Source of the DNA: RGIG6307 sp964424345
GTDB lineage: Bacteria; Bacillota; Clostridia; Lachnospirales; Lachnospiraceae
Assembly (NCBI GenBank): GCA_964424345.1
Contig: CAYRIK010000013.1
Location: 1 to 42,743 of the forward strand
Direction of reading: 5' to 3'
DNA: 42,743 nucleotides
A program made the translations under genes and the position numbers. This document shows, in pieces, positions 38,539-42,743 of this stretch. The notes under the pieces were generated by a model, which searched no databases, was not told the origin of the DNA, and saw only the letters and a list, made by a program, of their open reading frames with translations. The stretch's first letter is position 1; each line of letters begins with the position of its first letter.

Positions 38539-40329
38539 TTATACCAAATGTTCCATATGCTCTCCGATATCCAGCATTTCTTTGAACAAACCATCTTCTT
38601 TGGAAAGCGTTGCAAAATTGCCTTGCTGAACAATATTTCCTTTATCAAATACTAAAATCTCATCGACATTTTTAATTGTAGTCAAACGATGTGCAATAAT
38701 AATAACCATATGGTCTTTCATTAAATCTTCCATCGCATTCTGAATATATTTTTCAGATACGTTGTCCAATGCAGAGGTCGCTTCATCAAAAATCAAAATG
38801 TCAGGATTTCCAAGTACTGCTCTTGCAATAGCAATACGCTGTTTCTGACCGCCTGATATGCCAAAGCCACCATCTCCAATCACTGTATTCCAGCCATTTG
38901 GCAGTTCATTGACAAACTCATGGACTCTTGCAATCTCCATTGCTTTCATAATATCGTATGTACTTGCTTCCGGACAGGCAATACGGATATTTTCATAAAT
39001 ACTTGTCTGGAACATAAATGGATCTTGCGGTACGATACCAATACTCTTTCTCAGTTCATGGATTGCATATTCTTTTACGTCTCTGCCATACAGCTTGACA
39101 CAGCCTTCTTCTGCATCGTACAAACGCATAATAAGCTTTGTAATCGTACTTTTTCCACTGCCGCTTGCTCCAACAAGACCATAGCTGTGACGATATTCCA
39201 TATTGCAGTTAAAATCCTTTAATATCTTGCGGTCATCATATCCAAATGTAACATGTTCAAACGATACACATGGCATATTTTTTCGCTGAGACTTTTCCTT
39301 TTCAATCTGAATATTTCTCACACCGCCTACTCGTTCCGGCGTAGAAGTTTGTGTGTTCATAACAGATTCAATGCGCTCTAATCCTGCTTCTGCATTGGAT
39401 TTAATCAGATTGATGTTAAACCATGTATTCATGGTCGTAAATACAATGCCCATACTGCCGATAAATGCAGAAAGCTCACCGACTGTCATGCCTCGGTAAA
39501 TACAAGAAAATGCACCTACAAGATAGATGGCTGCTGTACCTACATTTTGTGTCATTTCAGGCTTTGCGTTTTCCACCCACTGCTTAAAAGATAACTGTAC
39601 ACCGCTTTTTTTGAGTTTTCCTAAAGAATCCTCAAAATTAGCATAAATGTCATCTTCAATGGCATACATTTTGATTGCTCGGTCTCCATGCAGCACATCG
39701 TCTATATACTTACTTGCTTCAGATTCTATTTTTAACAGATTAGAAGCCATCACATGTACCTTTTTTCTGGAATGATGATTTAGGTATATAGAGCATAAAA
39801 TAACCAACAGCATAACAGCCGTCAATACCCAGTCATAAGAAATCATTGCAATCAACGAAATGATTGCAGATACTGTCTGGTATGGAACGCCAAGTGCGAA
39901 CTGCTGAAGGAAATTTTTCAAATTTGCCATCGGAGTTCCCATAATATAGTTAAACAACTCTCCAGAAGATGTATTTTCATAAAAACGCAGACATAAATGC
40001 TGTATATGATGAAAAAATCCTGAACGTATGTTAAATAAGAAGCCTTCCATTCCAATAAGTGTATTTTTATATCCGACTGCCCATGACAATACACGACCAA
40101 CAGAGACTAAAATATAGATAGCACAAAATAAAATAACTTTCTGCATTCTTTGTTCCGAAGCCAACTGTGTATTTTGGATTCCTTGATCGATTACATATTT
40201 CAAAACAAGTGGCTGTAATGCAACAAACACACCCGTAATACCTGAAAAGATGACTGCGATTATGATGTTAATATGATGTCCTTCCATGTATTTCCATATC
40301 GTTTTCCAAAATGTATTTTTCGTCTTCAT
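38539..40329 (-). CDS. ABC-type multidrug/lipid half-exporter
   Basis: A 596-residue fused permease-ATPase (MsbA/LmrA/BmrA type) that should work as a dimer. Six transmembrane helices occupy about residues 15-310. The ATPase domain has Walker A GASGSGKST (about 386-394), signature ISGGQKQR and Walker B ILIFDEATSALD, followed by the H-loop AHRLTT, so it looks active. A second half-transporter gene is not adjacent, so a homodimer is likely. The gene follows the histidine kinase gene by 69 bases on the same strand, so it may be under control of that two-component system. The substrate is unknown. Confidence 0.93.
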   Translation of the reverse strand: MKTKNTFWKTIWKYMEGHHINIIIAVIFSGITGVFVALQPLVLKYVIDQGIQNTQLASEQRMQKVILFCAIYILVSVGRVLSWAVGYKNTLIGMEGFLFNIRSGFFHHIQHLCLRFYENTSSGELFNYIMGTPMANLKNFLQQFALGVPYQTVSAIISLIAMISYDWVLTAVMLLVILCSIYLNHHSRKKVHVMASNLLKIESEASKYIDDVLHGDRAIKMYAIEDDIYANFEDSLGKLKKSGVQLSFKQWVENAKPEMTQNVGTAAIYLVGAFSCIYRGMTVGELSAFIGSMGIVFTTMNTWFNINLIKSNAEAGLERIESVMNTQTSTPERVGGVRNIQIEKEKSQRKNMPCVSFEHVTFGYDDRKILKDFNCNMEYRHSYGLVGASGSGKSTITKLIMRLYDAEEGCVKLYGRDVKEYAIHELRKSIGIVPQDPFMFQTSIYENIRIACPEASTYDIMKAMEIARVHEFVNELPNGWNTVIGDGGFGISGGQKQRIAIARAVLGNPDILIFDEATSALDNVSEKYIQNAMEDLMKDHMVIIIAHRLTTIKNVDEILVFDKGNIVQQGNFATLSKEDGLFKEMLDIGEHMEHLV

Positions 40330-40398
40330 AACATTCCCTCTTTCTTGCTTTTCAGCACTCTCCCTCAGTGTACAACCTATATTTTTTTTGTCAATGAC

Positions 40399-41436
40399 TC
40401 ACAGTGGTAATTTCACGAAAAATGTCGTTCCTTCTTCTAGTACGCTCTGAACTTGTATCGTGCCTTTGCAAAGGTCCATAATGCGCTTTACTAAAGGAAG
40501 TCCCAAACCATTTCCTTCTGTTTTTCTGGACGCATCTCCTTGGTAAAATTTTTCAAAAATATGTTTCTGTACTTCTTCTGTCATACCGCATCCATGGTCT
40601 TTTACCATAACTTGCAGTTCTTTCTGTTTTTCTATCAGCGTAACATGAATGCATCCGCCTGTTTTAGAATGTTTAATAGCATTGTCCAACAAATTGAGCC
40701 ATACTTGGTCTAATAAGGATTCACTTCCGTAATAGTACGTCTTTGGAAGGTCTAGTTCAAATTCTATCTGTTTTGCTGTCCACTTATTTTCCAGCATTAA
40801 AATACATTGTCTGATTTGCTCATCTAAACGGTACTCTGCTTTATCTAAAATCGTTTCCTGATTTTCCAGTTTAGACAGCATTAATATATTTCCTGATAAA
40901 TATGTAAGCCTTTTGGAATTTTCCAATATTTTCTCTACATAATGTTCGTGTTTTTCCTGGGAAAGATTGTGATTTTGCAGCAGCATAGCGTAGCCTTCGA
41001 TAGCTGCAATCGGCGTTTTAAATTCATGGGAAACGTTCGCTACAAAATCATTTCTCAATGTTTCCATATGGGAAAGGTCATAGGTCATTGCATTAAATCG
41101 CTGTGCCATTTCACGAATTTCCATAATTTTTTCGTGTTCAGAAAGTTTGACATCAAAATTTCCTTTGGAAAGTTCATCAAATGCCTGTTCCATTTTTTGA
41201 ATTGGACGAATAATCAATCTTCCTACATAGATTGTAATGACAGCTCCAAGCAATATACTTCCCAATGCAAATAAAAGAATTGGCATATGTCGTTCTCCAG
41301 GTGTAATCTGAATAATATTACTTTCAAATAAGACAAACCACACAGCTAATACTACTACGAAAATTGCTAATATCGTTGCAAACACAATTCCTGTAAAATA
41401 CATCCACAATTTTGAACGTTGTTTTTTATTCCACAT
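40399..41436 (-). CDS. Sensor histidine kinase with very short outside loop
   Basis: A 345-residue membrane kinase. Two transmembrane helices (about 10-36 and 52-72) enclose only about 15 outside residues, so it probably senses within the membrane or through a partner. A HAMP domain follows (about 73-125), then the dimerisation domain with phospho-acceptor His137 in NVSHEFKTP, and the ATPase domain with an N-box (LLDNAIKHS), G1 (DHGCGM) and G2 (GNGLGLPL). The gene overlaps the response regulator gene by 11 bases. With the ABC exporter next to it, a role in sensing envelope stress or toxic compounds is plausible. Confidence 0.93.
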   Translation of the reverse strand: MWNKKQRSKLWMYFTGIVFATILAIFVVVLAVWFVLFESNIIQITPGERHMPILLFALGSILLGAVITIYVGRLIIRPIQKMEQAFDELSKGNFDVKLSEHEKIMEIREMAQRFNAMTYDLSHMETLRNDFVANVSHEFKTPIAAIEGYAMLLQNHNLSQEKHEHYVEKILENSKRLTYLSGNILMLSKLENQETILDKAEYRLDEQIRQCILMLENKWTAKQIEFELDLPKTYYYGSESLLDQVWLNLLDNAIKHSKTGGCIHVTLIEKQKELQVMVKDHGCGMTEEVQKHIFEKFYQGDASRKTEGNGLGLPLVKRIMDLCKGTIQVQSVLEEGTTFFVKLPL

Positions 41437-42103
41437 GCTTCACCGCCTTGTATCCAAGCCCTCTTACTGTTACAATCTCAAAATCAGTACAGCCTTCCAA
41501 TCGGTCACGCAGGCGATTGATGTGTGTATTAACGGTTCGTTCATCGGTTTCTGAGAACATCCCCCAAATTTCATCCATAAGCTGCTGCCTTGTAAATATT
41601 TTATTTGGATAGGATAATAACTTATATAATAAGTAAAATTCTTTTTGTGGTAAAATGCTCTCCACGCCATGTAATGTGATGGTCAATGCATCATAGTCTA
41701 ACACAGTCGAACCAACTACAATCTTTTTTTCACTGGAAATCTTTGCTCTACGAAGCAGCGCTTCCACACGCAGCAACAATTCTTTTACATTGATTGGTTT
41801 TACCATATAGTCATCAATTCCAAGCTGGAATGCTTTCTGCATATCTTCAAACTGTTCCTTTGCTGTTACAATCAAAATAGGCAGTTCATAATTTGCATCC
41901 CGCAATGCCTTTGTCAGTTCATATCCATCCATATTCGGCATCATAATATCTGCAACAATCATATCTATGTATTCTTTATCCATAATATTCAATGCATCTA
42001 CGCCATCCACTGCCCCGATTGCATGATATCCACCATCTGTAAGCACTGTACAAAATAGCTCTCTCATATCCGCATTATCTTCTACAACAAGAATATTAAA
42101 CAT
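41426..42103 (-). CDS. OmpR-family response regulator
   Basis: A 225-residue transcription factor partnered with the adjacent histidine kinase. The start is taken at the second of two ATG codons (42103, MFNILVVEDN) because AAAGGAG lies seven bases upstream; the first ATG at 42106 is possible. The receiver domain has acidic residues in VEDN, phospho-acceptor Asp52 in VADIMMPNMDG and the Lys in TAKEQ. The C-terminal winged helix has the family motif with RTVNTHINRLRDRL and a closing RGLGYKAV. The stop codon overlaps the start of the kinase gene, so they are translationally coupled. Confidence 0.94.
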   Translation of the reverse strand: MFNILVVEDNADMRELFCTVLTDGGYHAIGAVDGVDALNIMDKEYIDMIVADIMMPNMDGYELTKALRDANYELPILIVTAKEQFEDMQKAFQLGIDDYMVKPINVKELLLRVEALLRRAKISSEKKIVVGSTVLDYDALTITLHGVESILPQKEFYLLYKLLSYPNKIFTRQQLMDEIWGMFSETDERTVNTHINRLRDRLEGCTDFEIVTVRGLGYKAVKHVE

Positions 42104-42106
42104 CAT

Positions 42107-42354
42107 TTTCTCCTTTATCTGCTTTTGCAAGCTTTCTTTCACGCTCTTTTTCCATTGCATTGTAACATACAAGTATCATATATTCATAAACTAATCAAAA
42201 AAAATTTATATTTTATTTATAGCTATGTGTCTTTAAGTTTATCTTTGTGTGTTACACTAGCCACGCAAAAAAATAGGAGGATTTTATAAGCAATCAAATA
42301 CATTGACTAATATAATTAGATGTGTTTAAAGATACTCAAGGGAGTAAATATAAT
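42107..42354. mobile_element. Left flank of an IS607-type element and response-regulator leader
   Basis: This gene-free stretch is very AT-rich. Its left part must hold the response regulator promoter. The element end should lie between about 42200 and 42340; IS607 elements have no clear terminal inverted repeats, so the exact junction cannot be set. A palindrome GTGTTACAC lies at 42249-42257 and a TTGACT box at 42303-42308 could be part of the tnpA promoter. Confidence 0.45.
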
Positions 42355-42743
42355 ATGAACACATCAAATATCAAGAATTACAAACCAAAAGATTTTGCTG
42401 AACTGTTAGGAGTGTATGTTAAAACATTACAGCGCTGGGACAGCGAAGGAACTCTGAAAGCAAATCGAACCCAAACTGATAGGCGTTATTACACTTACAA
42501 CCAATATCTTAAATTCAAAGGTATAAATACCGAAAACGATCAACGACAAGTAGTTATTTATGCCAGGGTATCTACAAAAAATCAGAAAGATGCTTTACAA
42601 AACCAAGTCTCATTTTTGCGACAGTTTTGTAACGCTAAAGGTATTATTGTTGATCACTGTATTGAGGCGTATGGAAGTGGTCTGAATTATAATCGTAAGA
42701 AGTGGAACGAATTATTAGATGAAGTGATGGAGCAGAAAATCAA
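42355..42743 (+). CDS. tnpA: IS607-type serine recombinase TnpA (cut by window end)
   Basis: The first 129 residues of a transposase whose 3' end lies outside the window. A MerR-like helix-turn-helix comes first (KPKDFAELLGVYVKTLQRWD), then a DRRYYT turn, then the resolvase catalytic start VVIYARVSTKNQ with Arg71 and nucleophile Ser73. HTH first and catalytic domain second is the order specific to IS607-type elements, in contrast to ordinary resolvases. A GGGAG site lies upstream. In complete elements a TnpB gene usually follows; it is not visible here. Confidence 0.92.
   Translation, partial: MNTSNIKNYKPKDFAELLGVYVKTLQRWDSEGTLKANRTQTDRRYYTYNQYLKFKGINTENDQRQVVIYARVSTKNQKDALQNQVSFLRQFCNAKGIIVDHCIEAYGSGLNYNRKKWNELLDEVMEQKI

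Overview
The window looks like chromosome of a low-GC, spore-lineage Firmicute, most probably a gut Lachnospiraceae. The reasons are the clostridial order hup - rqcP - yabP - yabQ - divIC and spoIIE - tilS - hpt - ftsH, a CotS-like protein, class B sortases of clostridial type, CWB2 wall-binding repeats, and consistent AGGAGG-type ribosome sites. The species cannot be named from the sequence. A 100-N assembly gap lies at 20604-20703. No gene-free stretch exceeds 300 bases; the longest, about 250 bases at 42107-42354, holds leader and promoter sequence and the left flank of an IS607-type element.

Layout. 1-53: 5' part of a tRNA-Tyr on the minus strand, with its promoter. 167-2065: a class B sortase and a VPKTG-anchored surface protein. 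2126-9270 (minus): a neopullulanase-type GH13 enzyme, then ftsH, hpt, tilS and a short spoIIE-type phosphatase. 9431-19223: a complete beta-glucoside phosphotransferase locus with ptsI, ptsH, two GH1 6-phospho-beta-glucosidases, IIC, IIB, IIA, a divergent SGNH hydrolase and a LicR-type regulator. 19245-21029 (minus): divIC, yabQ, yabP, rqcP, gap, hup. 21126-22955: a CotS-like protein, a 70-residue protein and thioredoxin. 23050-27793 (minus): a YihS-like sugar isomerase, rsmH, a GNAT acetyltransferase, a PAP2 phosphatase, an EamA transporter and a 42-residue protein. 27881-37436 (minus): a surface locus with a second class B sortase, a 1925-residue secreted transglutaminase-fold/CWB2 protein, and an acyl carrier protein / AMP-ligase / acyltransferase-3 cassette. 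37644-42103 (minus): a second SGNH hydrolase, a MATE-transporter remnant, an ABC exporter and a two-component system. 42355-end: the start of an IS607-type serine recombinase.

How the genes work together. The 9.4-19.2 kb block is a self-contained sugar system. General PTS proteins (EI, HPr) feed IIA/IIB/IIC, which import and phosphorylate a beta-glucoside; two GH1 enzymes cleave it, LicR senses PTS state, and the SGNH enzyme may remove acyl groups. This block sits inside what is in other Firmicutes one conserved sporulation/division/housekeeping cluster (divIC on one side, spoIIE-tilS-hpt-ftsH on the other), and the spoIIE copy at the junction lacks its usual membrane half. The 27.9-37.4 kb block appears devoted to the cell surface: a sortase, a very large wall protein with a Cys/His/Asp transglutaminase-type triad, and a three-gene acyl-activation and transfer cassette that resembles the dlt logic but uses a different membrane acyltransferase. 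That cassette and the giant protein are the best candidates for something not yet described.
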